From the NCBI RefSeq assembly GCF_000421845.1, contig NZ_ATXU01000002.1, forward strand, positions 186,001-250,000: 64,000 nucleotides of DNA, given 5' to 3'. Shown piece by piece: positions 24,929 through 33,473 of this stretch (position 1 is its first letter; the number at the start of each line of letters is the position of its first letter). The translations under genes and the position numbers were made by a program. This DNA is from Leucobacter chironomi DSM 19883 (GTDB lineage: Bacteria > Actinomycetota > Actinomycetes > Actinomycetales > Microbacteriaceae). The notes beneath the pieces are model-generated. The model made no database searches, had not been told where the DNA came from, and worked only from the letters and a program-made list of their open reading frames with translations.

Positions 24929-25567
24929 ATGACCCTTTCACCGCTTGTTGTGCTCGATTGCGACTCCACCACCATTCAGGACGAGGTGATCGAGTTGCTG
25001 GCCGATGCGGCGGGCAGCCGTGAGCGGGTGGCCGAGGTCACGGAGCGCGCCATGCGGGGAGAGCTCGACTTCGCCGAGAGCCTCGCCGAGCGCGTCGCGA
25101 CGCTGGAGGGCACTCCTGAGGCGGTGTTCGGAGAGGCCTACGGGCGGGTGCGCCTCTCCCCCGGCATCCGAGAGCTGATCGCGGCGGTGCACGAGCGCGG
25201 CGGCAAGGTCGGCGTTGTCTCAGGCGGCTTCCACGAGGTGCTCGACCCGATCGCCGAAGATCTCGGGCTCGACTTCTGGCGCGCGAACCGGCTCGAGGTC
25301 GCCGACGGTCGCCTGACGGGGCGCACGGTGGGGCCGGTGGTCGACGCGGCGGCGAAGGCGGCGGCGCTGCGTGAGTGGGCCGAGGCGAGCGGCATCCCGC
25401 TCACGGCGACCGTGGCGATCGGCGACGGCGCGAACGATCTGGAGATGATGGGCGTCGCGGCGATCGGTGTCGGCTACAACGCGAAGCCGGTGGTGCAGGA
25501 TCGCGCCGACGTCTCGATCACCGACGACCTGGCGCGCGCGATCCCGCTGCTCGACCGCCTGGCCTGA
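24929..25567 (+). CDS. serB: Phosphoserine phosphatase
   Basis: HAD-family phosphatase of 212 aa that makes L-serine from phosphoserine. Motif I DCDSTT (about 9-14) has the nucleophilic Asp, motif II is SGGF, and GDGANDLEM supplies the metal-binding aspartates. Compared with two-domain actinobacterial SerB proteins it lacks the N-terminal ACT domains and is the short catalytic form. The ATG follows a 24-nt gap from the divergent ABC ATPase. A large perfect palindrome separates it from the convergent fabG. Other serine genes are not in the window. Confidence 0.93.
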   Translation: MTLSPLVVLDCDSTTIQDEVIELLADAAGSRERVAEVTERAMRGELDFAESLAERVATLEGTPEAVFGEAYGRVRLSPGIRELIAAVHERGGKVGVVSGGFHEVLDPIAEDLGLDFWRANRLEVADGRLTGRTVGPVVDAAAKAAALREWAEASGIPLTATVAIGDGANDLEMMGVAAIGVGYNAKPVVQDRADVSITDDLARAIPLLDRLA

Positions 25568-25590
25568 TCCGGGCGTCGCGGAACACGAAA

Positions 25591-25634
25591 GACGGAGGGC
25601 CTGCCGGTTCGATCGAACCGGCAGGCCCTCCGTC
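25591..25634. terminator. Bidirectional terminator between serB and fabG
   Basis: A 44-nt perfect palindrome (22-bp arms, GACGGAGGGCCTGCCGG at the outer part) between two convergent genes. There is no long T run on either side, but length and position strongly suggest transcription termination for both. Confidence 0.85.
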
Positions 25635-25657
25635 TGTGCTGTGCGAGGGCCGGTAGC

Positions 25658-26368
25658 TCAGTGGCCCATACCGAGGCCGCCGTCGACGGGGATGACGGCG
25701 CCCGAGATGTAGGCGGCGTCGTCGCCCGCGAGGAACGATGCGGCGCCCGCGATCTCGGCGACCTGGCCGAAGCGGTTCGCGGGGATGTTCGAGAGGTACT
25801 GCTGCTGCTGCTCCTCGGGCAGCGAGGCGGTCATGTCGGTCTCGACGAAGCCCGGCGCGATGACGTTGGCGGTGATGTTGCGGGCACCGAGCTCGCGGGT
25901 GAGCGAGCGGGCGAAGCCCACGAGGGCCGCCTTCGAGGAGGAGTAGTTGATCTGGCCGGGCGATCCGTACAGGCCGACGACGGAGGAGATGAGGATCACG
26001 CGGCCGAAGCGGCCCTTGAGGAGGCCCTTCGCCGCGCGCTTCACCACGCGGAAGGTGCCGGTGAGGTTCGTGTCGATGACGGAGGTGAACTCCTCCTCGG
26101 ACATGCGCAGCAGCAGGGTGTCGCGCGTGATGCCCGCGTTCGCGACGACCACCTCGACCGGCCCGAGCTGCGCCTCGATCTCGGTGAAGGCCGCGTCGAT
26201 GGAGGCCGCGTCGGTCATCTCGGCGCGCACCGTGAGCGAGCCCTCGGGCCCCTCGCCCGAGCGGGCGGTGACGGCGACGCGGTGGCCGTCGGCGATCATG
26301 CGTTCGGCGATCGCGTAGCCGATGCCGCGGTTGCCGCCGGTGACGAGTACGGTGCGCGAGGTGCTCAT
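25658..26368 (-). CDS. fabG: 3-oxoacyl-ACP reductase (FabG-like SDR)
   Basis: Short-chain dehydrogenase/reductase of 236 aa. The NAD(P)-binding TGGNRGIG (about 11-18), NAG (VANAGIT), catalytic Ser in ILISSVVG and Tyr-x-x-x-Lys in NYSSSK are all present. The pattern is that of mycobacterial MabA/FabG, which reduces 3-oxoacyl-ACP in fatty-acid elongation. GGAAGGA precedes the ATG at 26368 by about 5 nt. It stands alone, convergent with serB. InhA-like enoyl reductase is not adjacent, so the assignment to fatty-acid synthesis rests on sequence pattern alone. Confidence 0.88.
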   Translation of the reverse strand: MSTSRTVLVTGGNRGIGYAIAERMIADGHRVAVTARSGEGPEGSLTVRAEMTDAASIDAAFTEIEAQLGPVEVVVANAGITRDTLLLRMSEEEFTSVIDTNLTGTFRVVKRAAKGLLKGRFGRVILISSVVGLYGSPGQINYSSSKAALVGFARSLTRELGARNITANVIAPGFVETDMTASLPEEQQQQYLSNIPANRFGQVAEIAGAASFLAGDDAAYISGAVIPVDGGLGMGH

Positions 26369-26464
26369 GGGGGTCCTTCCGTCAAAACTGGCCCCCAGCC
26401 TATTGCATGTGAGCGCAGTCCCAGCGGGACGGCGTAGGCTGGTGCGGTACTGAGGAAAGGGCGC

Positions 26465-26869
26465 ATGGCGAAGAGCTACAGTGTGACATCGGCGGGGGTG
26501 AATCCGGCCGAGGATCGCGCGCACCGCATGCGCATGTACTTCGTCGCGATGAGCCTGCGCGTGGCGTGCGTGACCTCGCTGTTCTGGGTGCGCGGCTGGT
26601 GGGTGCTGCTCGCGGCCGCGGGTGCGGTGTTCCTGCCGTGGTTCGCGGTGATGGTGGGCAACGCGGTCGCTCATGACGGCGGGCAGGCCCCCGACGCGCC
26701 CGAGCCGTTGATGCTGGAGGGTGCGGCCCCGGAGGCGCCGATCGACGCCCCGGCCGAGACGCTGCTCGTCGTCGACGTCGAGCCGGAGCGCCGAGCGGCT
26801 GCTCCCGCTGATCCGAGTGCGGATCCTGGCCGCCCCGGCGCGGGCGACTCCCCCGGTGGCGCCGCGTGA
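26465..26869 (+). CDS. DUF3099 family membrane protein
   Basis: 134 aa, function unknown. The N-terminus (SYSVTSAGVNPAEDRAHRMRMYFVAM) and two adjacent hydrophobic helices (about 28-45 and 47-66) are characteristic of the actinobacterial DUF3099 family. A Pro/Ala/Glu-rich cytoplasmic tail of about 65 residues follows. AGGAAAGG precedes the ATG. It overlaps the next small gene (GTGA) and heads a plus-strand set with the small Cys protein and SURF1. Confidence 0.85.
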   Translation: MAKSYSVTSAGVNPAEDRAHRMRMYFVAMSLRVACVTSLFWVRGWWVLLAAAGAVFLPWFAVMVGNAVAHDGGQAPDAPEPLMLEGAAPEAPIDAPAETLLVVDVEPERRAAAPADPSADPGRPGAGDSPGGAA

Positions 26870-27111
26870 CCGCCGGAATGCCGGCCGGCCTGATGCTCGG
26901 AGGCGCCCCCGCGCATCGCTTCGAGTGCTCCCGTGCGGGCTGCCGAGACGAAGCGGTGTGGGCGATCCTGTGGCGCAACCCGAAGATCCACGCCGCCGAC
27001 CGTCGCAAGACCTGGCTCGCCTGCGAGGCGCACGTCGAGACGCTGCGCGACTTTCTCGCGGCGCGCGATTTTCCTCTCGAGACGCGGGCGGTGGGTGAGC
27101 TCGATGACTGA
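26866..27111 (+). CDS. Small Cys/His protein upstream of SURF1
   Basis: 81 aa, unknown function. Pattern ECSRAGC...ACEAH with two close cysteines and a later Cys-x-x-His suggests a small zinc site, and the middle WAILWRNPKIHAADRRKTWLAC is strongly conserved-looking. Homologues in Microbacteriaceae are often mislabelled acetone carboxylase because of an old propagation error; that activity is not credible here. The GTG overlaps the DUF3099 stop, and its end overlaps the SURF1 start by 8 nt, so the three are co-translated. The association with SURF1 hints at cytochrome oxidase assembly, as inference only. Confidence 0.75.
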   Translation: MTAGMPAGLMLGGAPAHRFECSRAGCRDEAVWAILWRNPKIHAADRRKTWLACEAHVETLRDFLAARDFPLETRAVGELDD

Positions 27112-27973
27112 TGGCGCACCGGTGGGCTGGAGCTTCCTGCGCTCGAGCCGGTGGATCGGCTACTTCGCGATGCTCGCGATCTTCTCGATCGCGTGCGTGT
27201 TCCTCGGCAACTGGCAGTTCGACCGCCGCGCCGAGGCGCGCGCCGAGATCGACCGCATCGACGCGAACTACGACGCTCCGGCGACGCCGCTCGCAGAGGA
27301 GCTACCGAACCCCGCAGCCTTCGACGAAGACGCGCAGAAGTGGCGCACGGTCGAGGCGGTGGGCGAGTACGTGGGAGACCCCTACCTCGCTCGCAACCGT
27401 CCGGGGCGCGAGGGCGTCGGCTCGAACCTGATCCAGGCGCTCCGCACGGAAGACGGTCGCGTGTTCTTCGTGGATCGCGGCTGGGTGCCGATCGACGGCC
27501 ACGAGGCTGAGACCGGCGGCATCGCGGCCGAGGAGCTGCCCGATCCGCCGAGCGGTGAGGTGCGGGTGGAGGCGCGTCTGCGCGCTTCGGAGCCGTCGAT
27601 CCCGGGCCGCACCTCCGCGGGTCGCACAGTGGCGAGCATCGAACTCCCCGAGCTGGCGCGTCTGACGGACACCGAGGGCGAGGCCTACACGGGCGCCTAC
27701 GGCATGCTCGTGACGGAGACGCCGGCCGGCGAGCACGGGGTGCTGCCGCAGAAGCCCGAGCGCGACGAGGGACCGCACCTCTCCTACGCCCTGCAGTGGT
27801 ACGTGTTCATCGGCATCGCCTGCATCGGCGTGGCATACGCAGCGCGCCGCGAGTACCGCGGGCTGAACCCGGACAGCAGCGCGGTGCGGGAGCAGGATCG
27901 CCGCAGCGCCGAGCGCCGGCGGCGCCGCGGGCCGAGCGACGCCGAGGAGGAGGACGCCCTCATCGGCGGCTGA
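27104..27973 (+). CDS. SURF1 family cytochrome oxidase assembly protein
   Basis: 289 aa. The SURF1 layout is clear: an N-terminal transmembrane helix (about 17-34) followed by LGNWQFDRR, a periplasmic domain with NRPGREG and FFVDRGWVP, and a second helix near residues 225-243 (WYVFIGIACIGVAYAA). The C-terminal ~40 residues are a charged cytoplasmic tail rich in Arg. SURF1 proteins help insert heme a into cytochrome c oxidase subunit I, fitting ctaE and ctaA/ctaB elsewhere in the window. The start overlaps the preceding small gene. Confidence 0.92.
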   Translation: MTDGAPVGWSFLRSSRWIGYFAMLAIFSIACVFLGNWQFDRRAEARAEIDRIDANYDAPATPLAEELPNPAAFDEDAQKWRTVEAVGEYVGDPYLARNRPGREGVGSNLIQALRTEDGRVFFVDRGWVPIDGHEAETGGIAAEELPDPPSGEVRVEARLRASEPSIPGRTSAGRTVASIELPELARLTDTEGEAYTGAYGMLVTETPAGEHGVLPQKPERDEGPHLSYALQWYVFIGIACIGVAYAARREYRGLNPDSSAVREQDRRSAERRRRRGPSDAEEEDALIGG

Positions 27974-28001
27974 CACTCCGCGAGTCGGGATATCCTGGAG
28001 T

Positions 28002-28946
28002 GTGGTTTCAGTGATTTCTTCCCGACGCTTCGCGGCCCTCCGCGCGATGGGCGCCGTCAAGATGGGCACCGTCGCGATGGGCGCCGTCGCTCTGGGCGCG
28101 GTCGCGCTGCTCACCGGCTGCGCCGCCCCCATCGACCCGAGCGCGGCGCGCGAGTCCCTCACGGAGGTGGCCGAGGATTCGACGCCTCCCGAGGCGGCTG
28201 ATCTGTACGATGCCGAGCTGCACCCGGATCCGATCGTGGATCCGCGCGACTGCTCCCCGGTGCTCGTGATCACGGTGCGCGGCACGGGCGAGCCCTCGAA
28301 GGGACAGCTCCTCTCGCCGGTCGCCCGGGCGATCTCGAAGGCGAAGCCCCGACAGGTCGACGTGCTCGACCTCGACTACCCCGCCGACGGCGATGTGAAC
28401 GAGGGCGGCACGCTGGGGGCGCGCATGCTCATCGACACCCTCAACGTGCAGGCCGAGGCCTGCCCCGAGCAGCGCTTCGTGCTGCTCGGCTACTCCCAGG
28501 GCGCGCTCGTGATCGGCGACGCGCTGTCGGCGCCGGAGGCCCGCCTCGTGGGCGGCACCGTGGGCGCCGTGTCGGAGCAGGCCGCGGAGCAGGTGCTCGC
28601 GATCGTCTTCTACGGCGATCCGCGCTTCGTCGGCGGGGAGGGCTTCAACGAGGGCAGCTTCGATTCCGCCGTCAGCGGGCTGCTCCCCCGCCCCCTCGGC
28701 AGCCTCGACGCGTTCGCCGACCGCCTGCGCGACTACTGCGTCGCGCGCGATTTCATCTGCCAGAGCGGCAGCCTCGATCTCGACGAGTCGGGCCACGTCG
28801 AGTACTTCGACAACGGCATGCAGCAGGATGGCGCGGCGTTCGCCGTCGACAGGCTCGACGCGCTCGACGGGCGCGATCGTTCGGCCGGTGAGGGCGGCGA
28901 CGGCGGCGACGGTGTCGAGACGCCGGAAGCGGATCCCGCGCCGTGA
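28002..28946 (+). CDS. Cutinase-like lipoprotein
   Basis: 314-aa secreted alpha/beta hydrolase of the cutinase/Culp family. The N-terminal signal peptide ends in the lipobox LLTGC with Cys40. The nucleophile elbow is GYSQG (Ser164), with probable acid Asp249 and His264. Disulfide-type cysteines occur at DCSP, EACPE, DYCV and FICQ, as in mycobacterial cutinase-like esterases. The signal peptide is built from four 15-bp repeats. A Gly/Asp/Glu-rich tail follows the catalytic domain. Start is a GTG with GGAGT upstream. It lies 28 nt after SURF1 but seems functionally unrelated. Likely esterase or phospholipase; substrate unknown. Confidence 0.87.
   Translation: MVSVISSRRFAALRAMGAVKMGTVAMGAVALGAVALLTGCAAPIDPSAARESLTEVAEDSTPPEAADLYDAELHPDPIVDPRDCSPVLVITVRGTGEPSKGQLLSPVARAISKAKPRQVDVLDLDYPADGDVNEGGTLGARMLIDTLNVQAEACPEQRFVLLGYSQGALVIGDALSAPEARLVGGTVGAVSEQAAEQVLAIVFYGDPRFVGGEGFNEGSFDSAVSGLLPRPLGSLDAFADRLRDYCVARDFICQSGSLDLDESGHVEYFDNGMQQDGAAFAVDRLDALDGRDRSAGEGGDGGDGVETPEADPAP
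28047..28106 (+). repeat. Four 15-bp tandem repeats in a signal peptide
   Basis: ATGGGCGCCGTCAAG and three variants in tandem, coding for (M/L)G(A/T)V(K/A) units that form the hydrophobic core of the cutinase-like lipoprotein's signal peptide. Each unit also offers an in-frame ATG except the last. Confidence 0.8.
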
Positions 28947-29087
28947 TTCGCGGATCCGGTTGCCCGCAGGCGCAGGGGCGTTGACCCCGGGCGCTCCGTT
29001 GCGCACCGGGCGTTTCGGCCGCTGGGGCGGCCGACCTAGTCTCGAAGCGTGCGCCCGCACCGTGGCGGGTGCCGTGAGGAGGCGACC

Positions 29088-29579
29088 GTGTCGAGGCAAT
29101 CAGTACGACCACCTGTTCGTGAAGCACATGCCCGTCTGCGGACCCGACGACTTCAACAACGAGGGCGAGGCCGCCGAGCTCGAGCCGCCGAAGAACCTCG
29201 GTGAGCCGAACTGGCTCGTGCACGCGGGGCTCGTGCCCGACGCCAAGATCAACATGACCCACATCTGGATCCACGAGACCGAGGTGCCCGAACTGTGGGT
29301 CGTGCCGCACGTGCACGACTACGACGAGATCCTCATCTGGACGGGCGGCGATCCCGACAACCCGCACGACCTCGGGCCGAGATCTACATGGACATCGCGG
29401 GCGAGCGCCACACGATCACCACCTCGGGCTGTGTGTACATCCCCGCGGGCGTGGAGCACTGCCCGCTCGGCTTCACCCGGGTGGACCGCCCCTTCCGCTT
29501 CAGCGCGCTCTCGCTGGTCCCGCACTACGTGTCGGACCGCGAGGAGCGGGCGGTGGAGCGGGCCGGCGGGGCCGGCTGA
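29088..29579 (+). pseudogene. Cupin-like protein gene with two compensating frameshifts
   Basis: The translation in pieces gives a protein starting MSR-NQYDHLFVKHMPVCGPDD, with HVHDYDEILIWTGG, then EIYMDIAGERHTI, CVYIPAGVEHCP and HYVSDREER, a single-domain cupin-like fold. GAGGAG lies about 6 nt before the GTG at 29088. One base appears inserted near 29095 (before AATCAGTAC) and one lost near 29374 (CTCGGGCCGAG). The two shifts cancel, so start and stop are 492 nt apart, in frame (163 aa). Either the gene is broken or these are sequencing errors. The middle ~93 codons are out of frame. Function unknown. Confidence 0.75.
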
Positions 29580-29615
29580 TCCGCCGCCCCGCCCGGGAAC
29601 CGCGAGGCGCGCCGC

Positions 29616-31214
29616 TCAGGCGAGCTCGATGAGGTCGAGGTACTCCTTCGACCAGTGATCCTCAGTGGCCTCGGGCATGATGAGCACCCGCTCGGGGTTC
29701 AGAGCCTCGACGGCCCCCGGGTCGTGGGAGACGAGGATCACCGCGCCCGTGAAGTGCGCGAGCGCGTCCAGGATCTCCGCGCGGCTGGCGGGGTCGAGGT
29801 TGTTCGTGGGCTCGTCGAGCAGCAGCACGTTCGCGCTGGACACCACGAGCATGGCGAGCGCGAGACGGGTCTTCTCGCCACCGGAGAGCACCCCGGCGGG
29901 CTTAAGCACGTCGTCACCGGTGAAGAGGAAGGAACCCAGCACCCTGCGCGCCTCGGTCTCGGTGAGGTGCTGCGATACCGACACCATGTTCTGCAGCACG
30001 CTCGCGCGCACATCGAGCGTCTCGTGCTCCTGCGCGTAGTAGCCGACCCTGAGACCGTGACCGGCGATGATCTCGCCCGTGTCGGGCTCATCGACCTGCG
30101 CGAGAAGACGCAGCAGCGTAGTCTTGCCCGCACCGTTGAGGCCCAGCACCACCACCTTCGAGCCGCGGTCGACCGCGAGATCGACGCCCGCGAAGATCTC
30201 GAGCGAGCCGAACGACTTCGAGAGCCCCTGCGCCATGATCGGGGTCTTGCCGCAGGGCGCCGGATCCGGGAAGCGCAGCTTCGCCACGCGATCCACCTGG
30301 CGTTCGTCTTCGAGACCCGACAGCATCTTCTCGGCGCGCGCCACCATCTGGTGCGCGGCGGCCGCCTTCGACGCCTTCGCACCGAACTTCGCGGCCTGAT
30401 CCTTGAGCGCCGACGCCTTCTTCTCGACGTTCGCGCGTTCCTTGCGGCGGCGCTCCTCATCAGCGGCGCGCTGTCGCAGGTACAGCTTCCAGTTCATGTT
30501 GTAGACGTCGATGACCTGGCGGTTCGCATCGAGGTAGAAGACCCTGTTGACGGTCTCCCCCACGAGGTCGATGTCGTGGGAGATGATGATGCAGCCGCCC
30601 TTGTAGTTCTTGAGGAACTCGCGCAGCCACACGATCGAGTCGGCGTCGAGGTGGTTGGTCGGCTCGTCGAGGATCATCGTGTCGGCGTCGCTGAACAGGA
30701 TGCGCGCGAGCTCGATGCGGCGGCGCTGACCGCCGGAGAGCGTTTTCAGGGGCTGATCGAGCACCCTGTCGGGCAAGCCGAGGTTGTGCGAGATCGAGGC
30801 GGCCTCCGACTCGGCTGCGTAACCGCCGAGCGCATGGAAGCGGTCGGTGAGATTGCCGAAGCGCTTCATCGCCTTCTCAGCGACTACGGGGTCTTCGGAG
30901 GCCATGTCCTCGGTAGCCTGGGCGATGTTCTTCGTGAGCGTGCCGAGGCCGCGGGCGTCGAGGATGCGATGCCGCGCGATCTGCTCGGGGTCGCCGGTGC
31001 GCGGATCCTGCGGCAGGAAGCCGAGCTCGCCGGACACGGTGACCTTGCCCTCCGCGGGCTGCAGCTCACCGGAGAGGGTGCGGGTGAGCGTGGTCTTGCC
31101 CGCGCCGTTGCGCCCCACGAGGCCGATCTTGTCGCCCGGATTCACGCGGAAAGTGACGCCCTCCATGAGGCGTCGGGCGCCGACGTCGATCGCGAGGTCT
31201 TCGACGGTGATCAT
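29616..31214 (-). CDS. ABC-F family ATPase
   Basis: 532 aa with two ABC domains and no membrane segment: GRNGAGKTT / LSGGQRRRIELARIL / MILDEPTNHLD in the first and GLNGAGKTT / LSGGEKTRLALAML / LLLDEPTNNLD in the second, joined by a charged helical linker (about 245-300) rich in Lys, Arg and Ala. This is the ABC-F layout of ribosome-associated translation factors, some of which protect against ribosome-targeting antibiotics. The linker is of ordinary length, so a housekeeping role is at least as likely as resistance. It stands alone on the minus strand. Confidence 0.92.
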   Translation of the reverse strand: MITVEDLAIDVGARRLMEGVTFRVNPGDKIGLVGRNGAGKTTLTRTLSGELQPAEGKVTVSGELGFLPQDPRTGDPEQIARHRILDARGLGTLTKNIAQATEDMASEDPVVAEKAMKRFGNLTDRFHALGGYAAESEAASISHNLGLPDRVLDQPLKTLSGGQRRRIELARILFSDADTMILDEPTNHLDADSIVWLREFLKNYKGGCIIISHDIDLVGETVNRVFYLDANRQVIDVYNMNWKLYLRQRAADEERRRKERANVEKKASALKDQAAKFGAKASKAAAAHQMVARAEKMLSGLEDERQVDRVAKLRFPDPAPCGKTPIMAQGLSKSFGSLEIFAGVDLAVDRGSKVVVLGLNGAGKTTLLRLLAQVDEPDTGEIIAGHGLRVGYYAQEHETLDVRASVLQNMVSVSQHLTETEARRVLGSFLFTGDDVLKPAGVLSGGEKTRLALAMLVVSSANVLLLDEPTNNLDPASRAEILDALAHFTGAVILVSHDPGAVEALNPERVLIMPEATEDHWSKEYLDLIELA

Positions 31215-31299
31215 GCTGGGAGGCTCCTTGGACTGACCGGCGGGGCCGGCTGGCGGGTGGACAACCTCACTAGTCTACTCGGCGGGAGCAGCGGAAGGC

Positions 31300-32019
31300 T
31301 CAGACGGTGGTCAGGCGCAGCGCGGCGTCGTCGGCCCAGAGCACGGTCTCGGCCCGGCCGGCGAGGTGCGCTGCGGGCGGCAGCGGCTCCGATCCGCCGA
31401 GCACGGCCCGCACCGCCTCGGCCTTGCCCTCCCCCGCCGCGAGCAGCCAGGAGTGATCGGCGCGGTTCAGCGCCGGCAGCGACAGGGTGACCCGCTCGGC
31501 CGGCGGTTTCGGCGAGTCGCGCACCGGCAGCGCGGCCGCCTCGTCGGCGCCCTGCAGCAGTTCGGAGCGGCCCGGGAAGAGCGAGGCGACGTGGCCGTCC
31601 TCCCCCACACCGCTGAGCACCACGTCGACGCGAGGCACCCGCGCGACCACGTCGGCGTACGCGGCGGCGGCCTCGTCGAGGGTGGCCCCGGAGTCGGAGG
31701 CGGAGACGCGGTGCACGAGCGTCGTGTCGGTCTCCACGGCGGCGAACAGAGACTCATCGGCCAGCACATCGTTGCGGTCTGCGTGCCCGGCCGGCGCCCA
31801 GCGCTCATCGCCCCACAGGAAGCGCACCCGGCTCCAGTCGACGGTGTCGCGGTCGGGGTGGTCGCGCACGGCGAGCAGCACCTGGGCGCCGGACCGCCCG
31901 CCGGTGAGCACGATGCAGGGCACCGCGCCCGAGCGTTGCCGCTCGCGGCACACCGCGATGAGCCCGCTCGCGACCGCCTCGCCCAGCGCGGGCAGGTCGA
32001 GAACGCGCTCGACGCGCAT
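31300..32019 (-). CDS. pgl: 6-phosphogluconolactonase
   Basis: 239 aa. Hydrolyses 6-phosphogluconolactone in the oxidative pentose phosphate pathway. VLTGGRSG, RFLWGDERWAP (the WGDER motif) and GVGEDGHVASLFPG are the family hallmarks. The start codon shares a base with the gnd stop (TGATG), so it is coupled to it. It is the last gene of zwf-opcA-gnd-pgl, giving the complete oxidative branch in one operon. Confidence 0.95.
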   Translation of the reverse strand: MRVERVLDLPALGEAVASGLIAVCRERQRSGAVPCIVLTGGRSGAQVLLAVRDHPDRDTVDWSRVRFLWGDERWAPAGHADRNDVLADESLFAAVETDTTLVHRVSASDSGATLDEAAAAYADVVARVPRVDVVLSGVGEDGHVASLFPGRSELLQGADEAAALPVRDSPKPPAERVTLSLPALNRADHSWLLAAGEGKAEAVRAVLGGSEPLPPAAHLAGRAETVLWADDAALRLTTV

Positions 32020-33473
32020 CAGAGCTGCACCTCGCTGCGGTCGCCCGACCAGAGCGTGTGGAAGGTGCCCGCCCGGTCGACGCGGCGGTAGCTGTGCGCG
32101 CCGAAGAAGTCGCGCTGCCCCTGGATGAGGGCGGCGGGCAGCCGTTCGGCGCGCAGCCCGTCGTAGTAGGCCAGCGACGAGGAGAACGCGGGGGCGGGAA
32201 TGCCTGCGGCGGTCGCGGCGATCACCACGCGCCGCCAGGCGGCCTGCCCGCGGCTCAGCGCCTCGGCGAAGTAGGGCGCCGACATGAGCAGCGGCAGCTC
32301 GGGCTGTTCGGCGTAGGCCTCGGCGATGCGCCCGAGGAACTGCGCGCGGATGATGCAGCCCGCCCGCCAGATGCGCGAGACCGCGCCGAGGTCGATGCGC
32401 CAGTCGTACTCGGCGGCGCCGGCGCGGATCTCGTCGAAGCCCTGGGAGTAGGCGACGATCTTCGAGGCGTAGAGCGCCTGGCGCACGTCCTCGATGAAGG
32501 CCGCCTCGTCGTCGGGGGCGAATGCCTCGTCGGGTCCCGGCAGCTGCGCTGCTGCGGCGCGCTGCTCGGGGTGCGAGGAGAGCGACCGGGCGAAGGTGGC
32601 CTCGGCGATCCCGGAGACGGGCACACCGAGCGACAGCGCCGTCTGCACGGTCCAGGCGCCGGTGCCCTTCGCGCCGGCCTGGTCGAGGATCACGTCGACG
32701 AGCGGCCGGCCGGTGTCGGCGTCCATCTGCCGCAGCACCTCGGCGGTGATCTCGATGAGATAAGACTCGAGTTCGCCGCGGTTCCACTCGGCGAAGACGT
32801 CGGCGATCTCGGCCGGGCTCTTCCCGGTGCCGCGGCGAATCAGGTCGTAGGCCTCGGCGATCAGCTGCATATCCGCATACTCGATGCCGTTGTGCACCAT
32901 CTTCACGAAGTGGCCGGCGCCGTCGTGGCCGATGTGGGTGACGCAGGGCTCGCCGTCGGCGACGGCGGCGATGGAGGTGAGGATCGGGCCGAGCGTCGTC
33001 CAGGCCTCATCGGATCCGCCCGGCATGATGCTGGGCCCCAGGAGAGCCCCCTCCTCGCCGCCCGAGATGCCGGCGCCGACGAAGTTGATACCGGTCTCGC
33101 GCACGGCCCGCTCGCGGCGGATCGTGTCGGGGAAGAACGCGTTGCCGCCGTCGACGATGATGTCGCCCGGCTCGAACACCTCGACCAGCGCGTCGATCAC
33201 GGCGTCGGTCGCGGCGCCGGCCTGGACCATGATGATGGCGGTGCGCGGCCGGGCGAGGCTCGCCGCGAACTGATCGAAGGTGCGCGCGGGCACGAAGCCG
33301 GCCTCGGGATGCTCGGCGACGAGGGCGTCGGTGCGCTCGGGGCTGCGGTTGAGCACCGCCACCGTGTTGCCCTCGCGACTCGCCAGGTTGCGGGCGAGGT
33401 TCGCCCCCATGACGGCGAGGCCGACGACCCCGATGTTCGCTGCTGCTTCGGTCACGGCTGCTGCTTCGGTCAC
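32019..33473 (-). CDS. gnd: 6-phosphogluconate dehydrogenase (decarboxylating)
   Basis: 484 aa. Oxidises 6-phosphogluconate to ribulose 5-phosphate with NADP. GLAVMGANLARNLA is the nucleotide-binding start, FVGAGISGGEEGA and KMVHNGIEYADMQ (catalytic Lys and His-Asn) follow, and the C-terminal tail HSYRRVDRAGTFHT is typical of the long dimeric class. The first GTG (33473) overlaps the opcA stop; a second GTG six codons on (33455) lies in an exact tandem duplicate of the first 18 nt, so either may be used. GGAG lies 8 nt before the first. It sits between opcA and pgl, a position it does not hold in many relatives. Confidence 0.95.
   Translation of the reverse strand: MTEAAAVTEAAANIGVVGLAVMGANLARNLASREGNTVAVLNRSPERTDALVAEHPEAGFVPARTFDQFAASLARPRTAIIMVQAGAATDAVIDALVEVFEPGDIIVDGGNAFFPDTIRRERAVRETGINFVGAGISGGEEGALLGPSIMPGGSDEAWTTLGPILTSIAAVADGEPCVTHIGHDGAGHFVKMVHNGIEYADMQLIAEAYDLIRRGTGKSPAEIADVFAEWNRGELESYLIEITAEVLRQMDADTGRPLVDVILDQAGAKGTGAWTVQTALSLGVPVSGIAEATFARSLSSHPEQRAAAAQLPGPDEAFAPDDEAAFIEDVRQALYASKIVAYSQGFDEIRAGAAEYDWRIDLGAVSRIWRAGCIIRAQFLGRIAEAYAEQPELPLLMSAPYFAEALSRGQAAWRRVVIAATAAGIPAPAFSSSLAYYDGLRAERLPAALIQGQRDFFGAHSYRRVDRAGTFHTLWSGDRSEVQL
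33438..33473 (-). repeat. 18-bp tandem duplication at the gnd start codon
   Basis: GTGACCGAAGCAGCAGC occurs twice in a row (33473-33456 and 33455-33438), differing only in the last base of the unit. Each copy supplies a GTG start and the residues VTEAAA. Confidence 0.85.

Noticed and set aside
26866-27111. Annotation of the 81-aa protein as acetone carboxylase
   Set aside because: Far too small, no such domain, and the sequence looks like a small zinc-binding protein; the label seems to be a propagated error.
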